From assembly GCA_038501785.1 (NCBI GenBank), contig JBAMJR010000086.1:1576001-1640000 (forward strand): a DNA stretch of 64,000 nucleotides, read 5' to 3'. Position numbers and translations under genes: made by a program. The notes under the pieces were generated by a model that did not search any database, was not told the origin of the DNA, and saw only the letters and a list, made by a program, of their open reading frames with translations. Positions 44,160 through 55,560 of the stretch are shown piece after piece; the first letter of the stretch is position 1; every line of letters begins with the position of its first letter. Source of the stretch: Myoxocephalus aenaeus (lineage: Eukaryota; Chordata; Actinopteri; Perciformes; Cottidae).

Positions 44160-47100
44160 TTTCCTTCAGCAGCAGTTCACTTTTGCACGTACGCATTTAA
44201 ACCGTGAAATGGATTTCATATTTTGACAATTGTCTCACAGAGAAGGAGGTGTGTTCAGAAGGAGTATTATAAATTACTCTTATTAGAGCGTTTCATAATT
44301 GTTCACCAGCTAAATTACATAATAATCACATTGACCTTTCCTCAGTTCTGCCCAGTAGTCTTGAGTTGATGCATTCGGGAAAGTAAATTTAATGAGTGCA
44401 GTTTTTTATGTGTGGCTCAATAACACTATCTTCTACTCCATTATTAATCACAATTAAAAAAAACTTAGTTCTGCTAATTATTGCAAATTGCGTTGCAATG
44501 AAAATGCCAGTGTAGCTTTGAAAGCCTCCAGGTATTTCAGAGGAAGTGATGCATTGTTTGCGCTGGAAGAACTCATAAAATGTGGACGTCAGCTGGAAGC
44601 TGGATGGCTGGATGGCTTCAGAGGAACACCGTCTTTCAGTAAATTCTCTAGGACTCCATTAGAACACGTCGGATGAAACTTTAATGTTCCCTGTGGGCAA
44701 ATTGGATCATTACACCTTCATGTCAGAGGGAAGCTCTGAACATATACCATGTTCTGGCATCCTGCGTTTACTATAAAGGAGCAATGGTTGGGGGGGGGGG
44801 GGCTTGTAATGAGGCAAACGACTTTGCTTCTACTGATGAAATCCTGGCTCGGGCCTCTGTCGCATGAGCATCTTTCGCCCTGCCGAAGTGTCCTTGAGCA
44901 AGAATCTCCACCGGCTTCCTGCAGCTGAACCCGAGGACGACGGAGCAGAAAGAACACAAGAAGCGGACGGTCGCTCTCGATGGTTATTCGCGAACGCAGA
45001 CGCCAAACAAAAACGCAGAGGGGGGAAAAAGAAACTGATGCCGCACGCTGTGAAAGTGAAGCAGAAGATGAAGAAGAGGATGGGAGGATGAAAACAGGAT
45101 TGAGTGAAACTGATGGCAGCCTGCAGAGGGCAACCATTAAGCTCACCAAATATCATTATCCGCTTTTCAATAAGGTTGCAGCCATCAGATAGCGAAGGCA
45201 GACGGTGTTGCCAATCCTCCCTTCTTGTGCTCCAGCTGCACCAGGTGCAACATGTTCTTTTTGTCTTCTTTTTTTTTGCAATTCAATCTTGGCTACAAGG
45301 CCACGAGGACCGGAGGCTTCACTTATTGCTCAGATCCCAGAACAAATCATAAGCCCGGCAAATATTGACAGGGCCGGGCCGCCCGGGGAGGCGGCTGGAG
45401 GCCGGACGGGTTGGGATGTGCGCTGTTGTTTGAGCGATTACACAATGATTACCACCCTGTTGTGCTGTATGCACGCGGCGGTACAAGGGCACTTGGGGGA
45501 TTCATAGTGTTCTTCATTATCAAAATTTAAATTGCTTTGCTGATAAAGTCTATCCAAAATGAAAGCATATTTAATAGATTATTTCCTCCCCTCCCCTTGC
45601 AAAGCCCCAACGCTCATCACAGGCCAACGCTAATGAGAGATAAGAAACTGGAGATAAGGGAGTTTGGGCTTGCGGGGTGTTCTTTTGCTTTATTGTGCAG
45701 AAAGGTTATGAAAAAAAACTAAATAGTCTCCAAAAGCCAGCAGATATCAACAGAGTTGGTTGGTTTGGATCGAATAAGAGAGGAGGGGGCACCACAGAAT
45801 AAAAGTAGGGAGCCCATCTGTCAGCGCAGTCTGGCTGAAGTTGGCTCACGCCTCTCTGTTTTGATTATTTCCTTATCTCTCTCTCTCTTACTGGCTGGCG
45901 GTGAGTAACAGTGACCCGCTGGATTGCTTCCGAGCCGATACTTCCTAGTCATGACGGCCGCATCGCAAACCATTCTGAATGTCAGCGGATTCATTCTTTA
46001 GGCTTTAAAATCCCCGCAAAGCGGCGAAAGAACGACTTGTTGGTGAAGACGGACGTATCGATTATAGCGGCGTGTTGAACATGCAGCTAACATGCGGCTA
46101 ACATGCGGCTAACATGCGGCTAACATGCGGCAGAAGGCTGAATGTGAATGGGGCGATGATGGAAATGGAAGAAGAAGAAAAAAGTCCACGTGAAACAACA
46201 TTCCTGAAGTAGACTTCGACCGTGTCTTTGATCCGACTGACGTATAAATTCATCGGTTACACAAAGCCGTCTTGTTCTTGATCTTTTGAAAAACATGGCC
46301 GACTGCTAAGAAAAGATTTTGTTTTGCCCTCAGGAAGAATCCAACAGTTATAATTCAGCAATTAACAACAAAATAAACAGTTCAGCCCAACAGTTAATAC
46401 TCAACAGGTTAACTTCAGTCCTTTTCTCGTTACTCGCCAAACCACAAATTCTGAGCCGAAACATAAAGTCAAAGTTTGGTTCAAGGTTGAGTTACTTTTT
46501 TACACTTAAGATGCGAGACATTAAGTCGCTTCTATTTTAGTTTTAGTTTTAGTTGTGTAGCACAGAGGAAACCGTTCAAACCCTGTGTTTGAACAGTTTT
46601 CCGAGACGATAAATTAACCTTGGTCAGCGGGTGTTACTGATTGTTGTCACGGAAACGGTGTTCGGCGGGTGTCAGTGGTTGTTTCCGTGGAAACGCGGCT
46701 CAGAGGTAGCCCGGGGGTAGGTCGGCTCACGTTTTTAGGCTTTAAATATGTTTTTTTTTTTTTTTTCACAGACTAACCGAGTAATCCTGAAGCTGTCGGT
46801 AAAGTTTTTTTTTCATGGCGCTCGGGGAGCGACACCGGCGCCTTTCTTCAAAGTACAGAAACTTTAAACCAGAAGAGTTCGGAGCGGCCGAAACAAACAG
46901 TCTGTGGGTGCAGAGTTTTTTTTAATCTTTCTTCCTTTTTAAACGCCTTTCACACAGGACGCCGAGGCGCCGCTTGAGCCATCGGAAATAATGGGTTTCA
47001 GAGCACAGTGTTGACGTTTTTATGGTCTGTGTGAGAGACCCTCATATGCTCTCTCATGGGGTTATTATTATTATTATTATTAGTAGTAGTAGTAGACGTA

Positions 47101-50100
47101 GTAGTAGAAGTAGTAGTAGTAGTAGTAGTCTATTTCTGTTGTTGTTTTTGTGCTCTGAACTAATGTCCCCCTTACATTACTTATGTATCAGTATAGTATG
47201 TATCCTCATGCTAAAATCGACTGTAAACCCACGACCTGCTATTTAAAAAGAATTTGCGAGACAACCTCTTGGTTTTCTACCAAAAACCAACCACCAAAAG
47301 ATATTCGGTTTACTTTCATAAATGGTAGAAATGCAGAAAATACTCACATCGAAAGCACTGAAGCAATCAAATCTGTTATCAGAATAGTTGCTGATTCATT
47401 TTTTCTTTTCTGTAGACAAACATAAAAATGAACTTCATATCTCTTTTTAACTCTGCATCTGCGCGGCACTGTGTGGCTTTCAAAGACCGTGGGACGCATT
47501 GCACACACGGCACTCTCCCCGTTTTGCCAGACGATCACTCTTGGCCTCTTTCGCTCCGGATTGTGTCCTGTCCAAGTAAACAGTGTCTTTGAAGAACCTC
47601 CTCCACCTTTTAATGACGAGGCCTGTGAGAAATATTAGCTCTGCAAGGTCACGGCAGACAAGGTCCCATCTGTCTCCCGGCGCAGCCTCGGTGGATCCCG
47701 GGCCCTTACATTACGGTGGCCTCCGGGGCCGGGAAAATGGATCATCAATCTGATTTAGCGAGACTCTGGCCAATACCGTCGCTCCCGAGCTGAATAACAC
47801 TAGTTACGTCTCCAGTCACCTTTTCTCCGCAGGTAAATTCACGACGGCTCGTGACGTTAAACTGCCTCACGTCGCGTTACATCACACCGGTCGGGACGGT
47901 AGAAGGAAAAACGTCTTACGTCCCATGTCCACGTCCAATGTATGCACCTTCCGCCTCAAAAAATTCCTCGTTTGTGTGAAAACATTCCTGGCAAATAAAC
48001 GGTTTCTGATTAAAAAGATGGAGCAGAAAAAGAAAGTATCTGCTCCCAAAAACATGGCGGCAGTAAATATGTATTTGAGAGCAATTCCCCGCCGTGGTCC
48101 TGAAGTTTAAGTCGGCCGGTCACTTTGCTCCAACGACAGAGCCGAGACACCGTGTAGAACCGGATCAGCCCGGCCTGCAGCGCATGCAGGCGCTTTTCTC
48201 CAACAACACACCTCGACTCTTTCCAGCCGTGGGATTTGTGGTCGCGGCTGACGCCGTACAAATATGGCGTAAACGACGGGCTTCTGTGGCCACACAGCGC
48301 TGTTGACAATGAGTCTGTAATCCATTCGATGGCCTCTAAACAGGGTGAGATTCTGAGGAGCCCAAGCCAAGAAAGAGGAGCCAAACATTTCCCCCGAGGG
48401 TAGACATTACCATGAAGAAATAAGCACGAAGAGGAGCGCCGGTGTAGCCGGTAGGTCACCGCTGCTTCCAACGTCTCCCCGTTGGTGGCTCTTTGCACGA
48501 GGGATGTTTTTGAAAATGAAAGGGTGGGAAGAATCCCCCCCCTCTCTGCTTTAGGATTTTCTGTCATCTCCTTTTCACGCTGGTTTTCCCAGTACCTTTC
48601 AATCCGCGGCTGTCATCTTATCAGCCATGCCCACCTATGAAGCCTCCTCTTAAGCAGCTCCCGCACACTGAAAATGTCACATTTGACTGCCGGGGTAAAT
48701 TTGCTTATCTTATGCCGAGCGAGAGGGAAAAGGGTCGTCTCCGCAGAACGGTTTAAAAAAAAACCAGTTCTTTTCTGCTCGGCATCCCTCTCATGTGACG
48801 CAAATCCCTCCAACAGAGGAATGGCTCCTCCATTCTCAGGTTGCTCCAGGTAGTCAAATTTGTTTTTTTTTGGCCCTGCGTGCTATGTGCTGCGTTCAAA
48901 CGCGGCGGGGATCACCCCCCCCCCCACCACCACCACCAACCCCCGGCTGTTACTCCTGGCTGGGTGTTTAAAAACCTTGGCAGCTGCACAGAAATCAAGC
49001 GGGTGGACCGGGCCAAGCTCACTGTGCTCCCGCAGTCTTTGAACGTGATTCCTGCAAAATCCGCACATTGTTATTCACCTGGAACTTAATGTTTGGTCGA
49101 CTTCCAGACCCCCAAAACAGAATTATAGCAGGTCTGCTCTGCACGTCCCCGACAATTCAGCTCAGCCCCGGCTTAGCTCTTTATTCTCTGCGTCACGTCG
49201 TCCCCGCAGAGTTCCCTCCCTCTGCACACCGTGCGATAGTGTCCTTTTTTTTGTTCTTTTTCTGGCAAGGTGAGCATCGCCGAGGGACCGTTTAATAAGA
49301 GAAGGATTGCTTGGAAAGGACAAGAAAGGGCCTCAGGTGGAGAACCTCCCTGACGAGGATTAGTTTTCATCCTGCATATGCAAATGACATTGATTAAGCC
49401 ATAGACTCCCCCTGCTTCAGTGTGGCATTCCTCTCCTGCAGGTAATCTCGAGAGAAAGTACCGCAATTCAGCCCTGGGAGACAATGCTAATAGCCGAGGA
49501 TGAACTGCAGTCATCACGAGCATCATTTTGTGGCTCACAGAGCGAGGGGCGGGGGCAAATTACATAGACGTGTCATTGAACAACTGGTGTTTGTTTTTCT
49601 CTGAACTGCATGCTGATTAGCATGATAAGTAACATACTTCTGTGTTCCTGAAATGCACTGGATGCTTCTTGTAGTCCACGGCTACGCGGGCTTATCGTCT
49701 CCCCATGCTGGGACTTTTAACGTCTTAATCCCCCAGCATATTGAGGGAGATTATCTTTCTAAAATTAACTAGACCCTTGAGACTGCAGAGATAGCAGCTG
49801 CTTTTTTGCCACTTGGCGAGTTTTCAACAAACAAAGTGGCTTATTGCATTCGGGAGAGTGTGCTCACATTAGCTTTTTTTAAAGCGGTGAGATTATGGGA
49901 CTATTATGCTGTTTCCAATGCCGCTTCACGCATTCAAAGGGAGCAAATGTTTGTGTGCAGGTTGGGGGATTCTTCAGATTTTTTGTTGTTGTGTTGTTGC
50001 AAAGGCTGCTTGGCAGCATATTGGCTCTGCATGTTGTTGCTGTGCTGGGAAATAAAGATTCCGAAGGGCTGCATCTCCCACTTCTGGCATTTATGAGAGG

Positions 50101-50630
50101 TAGTCAATCTAATTTACCCAGAGGTAGACTTAAGCCGACGTATCCTCTGGACCAAAACGCACTGCATCTTCTTTGAAACGAAATATAGATTAATCATGCC
50201 TATGGCTGCTAGTAAACAAGTTTTAATTAAAGCACATTGATTGCAATTCAAGTTCTCATATTGCCAAAAAGCATCAACTAATCCTCGTTACAGCCGGGCT
50301 TCCAAAAACAATCATTTGGCTGGACTCGGCAGGTTAAAAACTAAAATATCTCTACTTTTTCTTTTTATTATTATTTGTAGATCAATACGTCTGAATCCGA
50401 ATGATCAGACATTAACCGGCACGACATCCGTACCTCGTCTTCACGTTAAAACAGACTACGGCACACAGAAACACGTTAACGCGATGTTCTGTTTGTTTAT
50501 GCTTATGGAGGAACAGAGTTCCTGTGTGTGACATACAGAGGTCAACGGATACATCAAATAATCTCTGGAGAAAATAACACAGATAATAATTGAATGAATT
50601 GTTGTTTTAAACGGTGTGAATGTTTGGCGC
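44160..50630. other. Intergenic, mostly unique sequence
   Basis: No gene was found. It includes a G13 run (about 44791-44803), a four-copy 11-bp tandem 'catgcggctaa' (46080-46130) and the ATT/AGT arrays (47062-47129). A patch at 49330-49560 is rich in homeobox/POU-like words (gcatatgcaaatgac, ttgattaag). That patch could be a conserved regulatory element, but conservation cannot be judged here. Confidence 0.55.
47062..47129 (+). repeat. (ATT)n(AGT)n compound microsatellite
   Basis: Six ATT units pass directly into about fourteen AGT units with two interruptions (gac, aag). The switch is a single T-to-G change per unit. Confidence 0.93.
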
Positions 50631-50637
50631 TTTCGCG

Positions 50638-50686
50638 CTACAACACGCTACAACACGCTACAACATGCTACAACATGCTACAACAT
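50638..50686 (+). repeat. 10-bp tandem repeat (caacacgcta)
   Basis: About five copies; two carry C-to-T at the same position. Confidence 0.9.
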
Positions 50687-50794
50687 AATGACGTGCAAAA
50701 CGTGAGGCAGTAGTGCAGAGGGTGCTGGAATAAATATGGATTATCATGGAAACAGGTTGCTTCACGTACAGTACATGAGGGACGTGGATTTTGA

Positions 50795-50862
50795 TGAAAG
50801 CCGGGCGACTCCTCGGGTTGTATAGAAGTCTATGCTTCATGTGTTAAAGCTGCATTCTCTCT
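50795..50862 (-). repeat. Dispersed repeat R1, short fragment
   Basis: The inverted 3' module ('ggttgtatagaagtctatg', 'cttcatgtgttaaagctgca') matches the module seen at 6330-6445 and 54140-54470. Confidence 0.75.
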
Positions 50863-51397
50863 ACGGACACAACAGATACTGATATTGAAAAGATAGCTTT
50901 TTTTTTAATTAACGACTTTTGTAGTCAGATCTTTTTTTCGTTTTTTTGTTTGTAATAAAATAGTTCAGATTACCGACTGCTTGTATTCATTCTTGAAAAC
51001 GTAGTGCCACGAGCAGTCGCACAGAAAATGGAGGATGCATTGAGAATTGTTGACGGGTGAATCGTGATGGAATCCAAGTGAAGACTCTCACCTCCAGCGG
51101 TCAGCGGGGAGGGATGAGTGGGCGCAGGTGGTTGTTTGATGTCGGTGCGGGTGAGTGATGTGAAAGTGGGAGAATCAAACAGTGCAGAAGGGGGGAAAAA
51201 ACCTTCAGGTCGTTGACCCGTCGACGGGTCTCCACAGTGTGAGGGGATGTTTTCCTGCAGCTGGTGATGTCCTGCGGGCTCAAGGTCCTCGGCTGAAAAA
51301 CCATAATTTTTTCTGCTTTTCATACCAGCTCCACTGCTCCGATCTCCTTTTGTCGCTGTGTTTCCGGTTCCCGGTTGTCGACCTGCCTCCTTGGCAT

Positions 51398-51826
51398 AAT
51401 GCTGCGTTCACACCAAAAGCGTTGCGAATTTTTCCCGCGAGTAGATCGCGTGAAAAATTGCGTGACGCCGAGTTGCGAAAGCCAATCAGCGTTGAGAAGC
51501 TCCGCCCGTCATCACTGCCGTCCTGCCGTCGCTGAATCAAACTGCTGCTGGTCCGCCTGAAGGAGCGCTGGAAGCGGCGTCATTCAGACGCTCGTCCTGG
51601 AGGAGTCGGAGCCGTGTGCGACTACGGATAATATTATGAACCCAGACACGATGGCGTTTGATGTTCCGACGTTCGTGGGACTTCCACAACAGGTATAAAG
51701 CAGAACTAGTGCTTATTTCAATGGTGGATGGCAGAAATAGTAACTGTTTTTACGGAGAAAAGCGAATGACGCCAATTAACCACATAAAGTCGGGCGAGTA
51801 AACTCACGCGGTGTGAACGTCGCATG
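51398..51826. mobile_element. Harbinger-like non-autonomous DNA element
   Basis: The ends AATGCTGCGTTCACACC (51398-51414) and the inverse of CATGCGACGTTCACACC (51826-51810) form an imperfect 17-bp terminal repeat (14 of 17). 'CGTTCACACC' termini are characteristic of fish PIF/Harbinger elements. Inside is a short frame, NPDTMAFDVPTFVGLPQQ, followed by a GT, possibly a relic exon. Target duplication is not clear. Confidence 0.55.
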
Positions 51827-52468
51827 AGAAGCATCAGAAATTAACTGTGAAATAAGGTCTATTGTTCTTGTGTTCTTGTGTGATGAAGATTTGAGTCGGC
51901 ACACGTAAGACGTCACCGGCATCCGAGTCTGTGGCTGCAGCCTCAAAAACACTCAGCAGGACTGTAACTGCAGCTTTGGCTTGTTGCTCCGTCTCTTCAG
52001 ACCACAGACTCGGCAGATTTAAGGTCCGGCCTGGACAGTAAGTTTGGTTGAAGATGGACCAGATGGTGAAGAGAGAGTCACAAAGGGCGGCCTTTAATAA
52101 TACACTTACTGAATCAGGTTTGTTCCTGGTAAAGTCCCCTGCAGAGAACGAGTCATTAATACTGCACATGGTCACGAGTCTCTCAATGTAAAGGTCACAG
52201 CATGTCTGCAGCTACATTTCCCTTATTACAAGAAATCAATTCTGGACTTGTACATGTTAATACATTGGTCATGAATTGATTTTGTATTATGCAGTTCTTT
52301 ATGTGGTCAAATCGTCAATTGAAAGGCTCCAAAAAGAGAGCACCAGCCAAACTGATTCTTTACAGGTAACCTAGAACGTGTTCTTACTTATTACTGTCAT
52401 TATTTTGGGCATATTACTCTTATTAAATAGGCCTTCTTAGAAAGTATTTATTACTACTAGCAGTACTA

Positions 52469-52494
52469 GGGTTAGGGGGGGTTAGGGTTAGGGT
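52469..52494 (+). repeat. Short interstitial telomere-type (TTAGGG) repeat
   Basis: Four TTAGGG-like units, one with extra Gs, lie in tandem inside ordinary spacer. Confidence 0.8.
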
Positions 52495-52499
52495 TCTTT

Positions 52500-53960
52500 T
52501 AAATGAATGTATTGTTCCTTTTGAGTGTTATCTGTGAAATGAATGGTAGCTAATATAACATAAAGCCTCAAAGACTTTTTTGTACGGATCTTAGCTTGGC
52601 AGTAATTTGCAACAGCGGGGATGCCGGCTCTTATTCTGCTGCTGCATTAGTGGGGAAACTAAACACACAGAATGAATTCATTGTCACAGACTTCTCATTG
52701 TGGAAGGTGGCGAATAAACGGCGGGAAATATTCTCATGGGAGTATTTCGCATGCAGGACATTTTATTGGGTTTCCTTTTAGGAGAAATGCTCTTGAGGGA
52801 ATTTGAGTTCTCTCTGGTGGACAGTTAGGCAGTGTGTACGTCCAGGGCTTTTATTGTGAAAGGATTGTCAAGGTTGAAGAGTTTCTTGATATCCGATTAC
52901 GAAGCCTCCGTGTTGTTGTTTTTATAATCCTCATGAGTATCGACCTTTTTACCCATAAACCTCCATGAACTTGTTTTGAACGTGTCCGTTCCGCACATTG
53001 GTCGATGCCTTTATTCGAGGTGTCGAAAAGCTCATAAAAAAAACCTTGTACTTGGTTGCTTTGTCACCGAGTAACATTTGTATTCTGTGTGAATGTCTTC
53101 ATGACAAAAACAACAGTTAAAAATAATATATTGATGTGCCAATTAATCGCACAAAAAAAAAAAAAAAAACACACCTCGGGCGTGTGAAGGCCTTTCATTT
53201 GTGAGTCTTTCACTGCATACACTGAATATAATAAACACAGGAGAACGACCTACAGGCTGCTAGTTTATCACGGAGCAATCACAGATTCACATAATAAGTC
53301 ACACTTTCACCTGCGGGTAATTTGGAGTCATTAATCCTCCCGTGTTTGGCGCGTGGGGGGAAAGCCTCATGAACATGCACGCGGGAGAGCGGTACAAATG
53401 TTTAATGGCTTAAAAGCGACGTATCGGTTATCAGCAATCATCGGCGACGGGTGACAATGTCAGGTCACGGAAAGATATTTGTTAAACACGGCAATTATAA
53501 AAGAAATATATTTGTTTGATGTTTTTATGCAGCTTTAGTGAATAGTTTAAGTGAAAGATTTTACAAAGAAAACGTACGATTTGTTTATGGAATATGACGC
53601 ATTTATGTAGATTTTATTTCCCTAACAGAACACAACAGATTAGCTCCACCTCGACCAACTACATCAGTGAAATCCTACTTAATGCATCAGTAATAATAAT
53701 CCAATAATACTGTGTGATAGATAATGCTGCGTAATGCAGCCTCTGGAGGCCCGACACCCCCGATGGGTTAAGCTCTGGCTCGGTTCATCTCCGTGACATT
53801 CTCAGGAAAGACTTAGCCAGACATTCCTTTGTTCTCGGCGCTGCAACACGTGTCTTTTAGATTCATTACAATAATATGTTTTTTGTGGTATTTAAGGATT
53901 TGTGTGTTTTATGCATGTTTGTAATCACAAGGTGTTGAAAAATAGAAATACAAAAACACC
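52500..53960. other. Intergenic, no gene seen
   Basis: AT-rich unique DNA with an A run at 53152-53169. Nothing else was recognised. Confidence 0.6.
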
Positions 53961-53964
53961 TTGT

Positions 53965-54620
53965 AGCCCCGCCCCTAAAGCGTCCCCTGCTTTATGGTCT
54001 GTTTGACTCTAAATGACCATAATTTACTAAATGAACATCATGCTGTATTGAAGAAGACTTGAAACTAGAGATTGAGACATAAACTCATGTTTACAATGTT
54101 TACTGAGGGAATAAATCAAGAGAGAAGTAGAGTCATTTATATAGACTTCTATACAACCAGAGGAGTCACCCCCTGGTGGTCAGTAGAGAGAATGCAGCTT
54201 TAACACATGAAGTATATACTTATATACAACCAGAGGAGTCACCCCCTGGTGGTCAGGAGAGAGAATGCAGCTTCAACACATGAAGCATATACTGTACTTC
54301 TATACAACCAGAGGAGTCGCCCCCGGTGGTCAGGAGAGAGAATGCAGCTTCAACACATGAAGCATATACTGTACTTCTATACAACCAGAGGAGTCGCCCC
54401 CGGTGGTCAGTAGAGAGAATGCAGCTTCAACACATAAAGCATAGACTTCTATACAACCAGAGGAGTCGCCCCCTTGAACTAGAGATTGAGACATAAACTC
54501 ATGTTTACAATGTTTACTGAGGGAATCAATCAAGAGAGAAGTAGAGTAATTTATATAGACTTCTTTACAACCAGAGGAGCCACCCCCTGGTGGTCAGGAG
54601 AGAGAATGCAAGTATAAGGC
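53965..54620 (+). repeat. Dispersed repeat R1, copy 2, with amplified 3' module
   Basis: After the shared block (cgtcccctgctttatggtc ... actgagggaat) the ~75-bp module 'acttctatacaaccagagg...cacatgaagcata' is repeated about five times (54144-54470). A second partial start of the unit then appears ('ttgaactagagattgag', 54474) and ends with one more module. This points to unequal exchange inside the element. Confidence 0.8.
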
Positions 54621-55032
54621 ATTGGCTTCACTTTTCAGAACCAGAGGTTGCCACCTGGTTTACATGCAAGGCAATTAGTATTAGCGCTCGCAATCAGCAT
54701 AAGCCAATCACAGGTTAATTAAAAGGTTAACTGCTACTCTTAGCTAATACTCCTCTCTCCACAGTCTGCAGAGTCGGGAGATGTTGGTTTTATGGGAGGG
54801 GGGTGTTTGCTGAAAGCCACTTTCTCATCATCACCTGGCTCTAATCCGATCAGCAAAGGGCAAAACTAAATTGCAATAGCTGGGTTTCAGCCAGTAGAGG
54901 ACAGTCGCTATGCATGTTTATAGAATTTATTCTTTGCACTAAAACGTCAAGATTTGGACCTGAATCCCATCAACGCCACTGCCAAAGACCAAGCTGTAAC
55001 CTGGTGAAGTGAAGCCAACGCTGAAGTGCTTA

Positions 55033-55560
55033 AAACTTGCATTATCTCTCTTGACCACCAGGGGGCGACTCCTCTGGTTGTATAGAAGTATATGCTTCAT
55101 GTGTTAAAGCTGTATTCGCTCTCCTGACCACCAGGGGGTGACTCCTCTGGTTGTATAGAAGTCTATATAAATGACTCTACTTCTCTCTTGATGTATTCCC
55201 TCAGTAAACATTGTAAACATGAGTTTATGTCTCAGTCTCTAGTTTCAAGTCTTCTTCAATACAGCATGATGTTCATTTAGTAAATTATGGTCATTTAGAG
55301 TCAAACAGACCATAAAGCAGGGGACGCTTTAGGGCGGGTCTTACTGTGATTGACAGGTCTCTGCCGCTACCAGAGCCGTCTCCACGTCACTCCTCCGCAT
55401 TCCAAATATGGAAACTTTTGTCCAATGGTTGCGAAGAGAACAACATGGCGGCGGCCATATTCCAAGATGGCGACAGCGAAATCGCCGAACTCGAAGCTTC
55501 AAAACATCCACAAACCAACGGGTGACGTCACGTCGGCTACGTCCACTTCCTGTATACAGT
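55033..55560 (-). repeat. Dispersed repeat R1, copy 3, inverted
   Basis: This is the reverse complement of the copies at 5.9 and 54.0 kb, and it extends further at its 5' end ('gtgacgtcacccgttgg', 'cgccatcttggaata'). With 53965-54620 it makes a head-to-head inverted pair separated by about 410 bp. It carries CCACCAGGGGGCG on the + strand (55055-55067). Confidence 0.8.
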
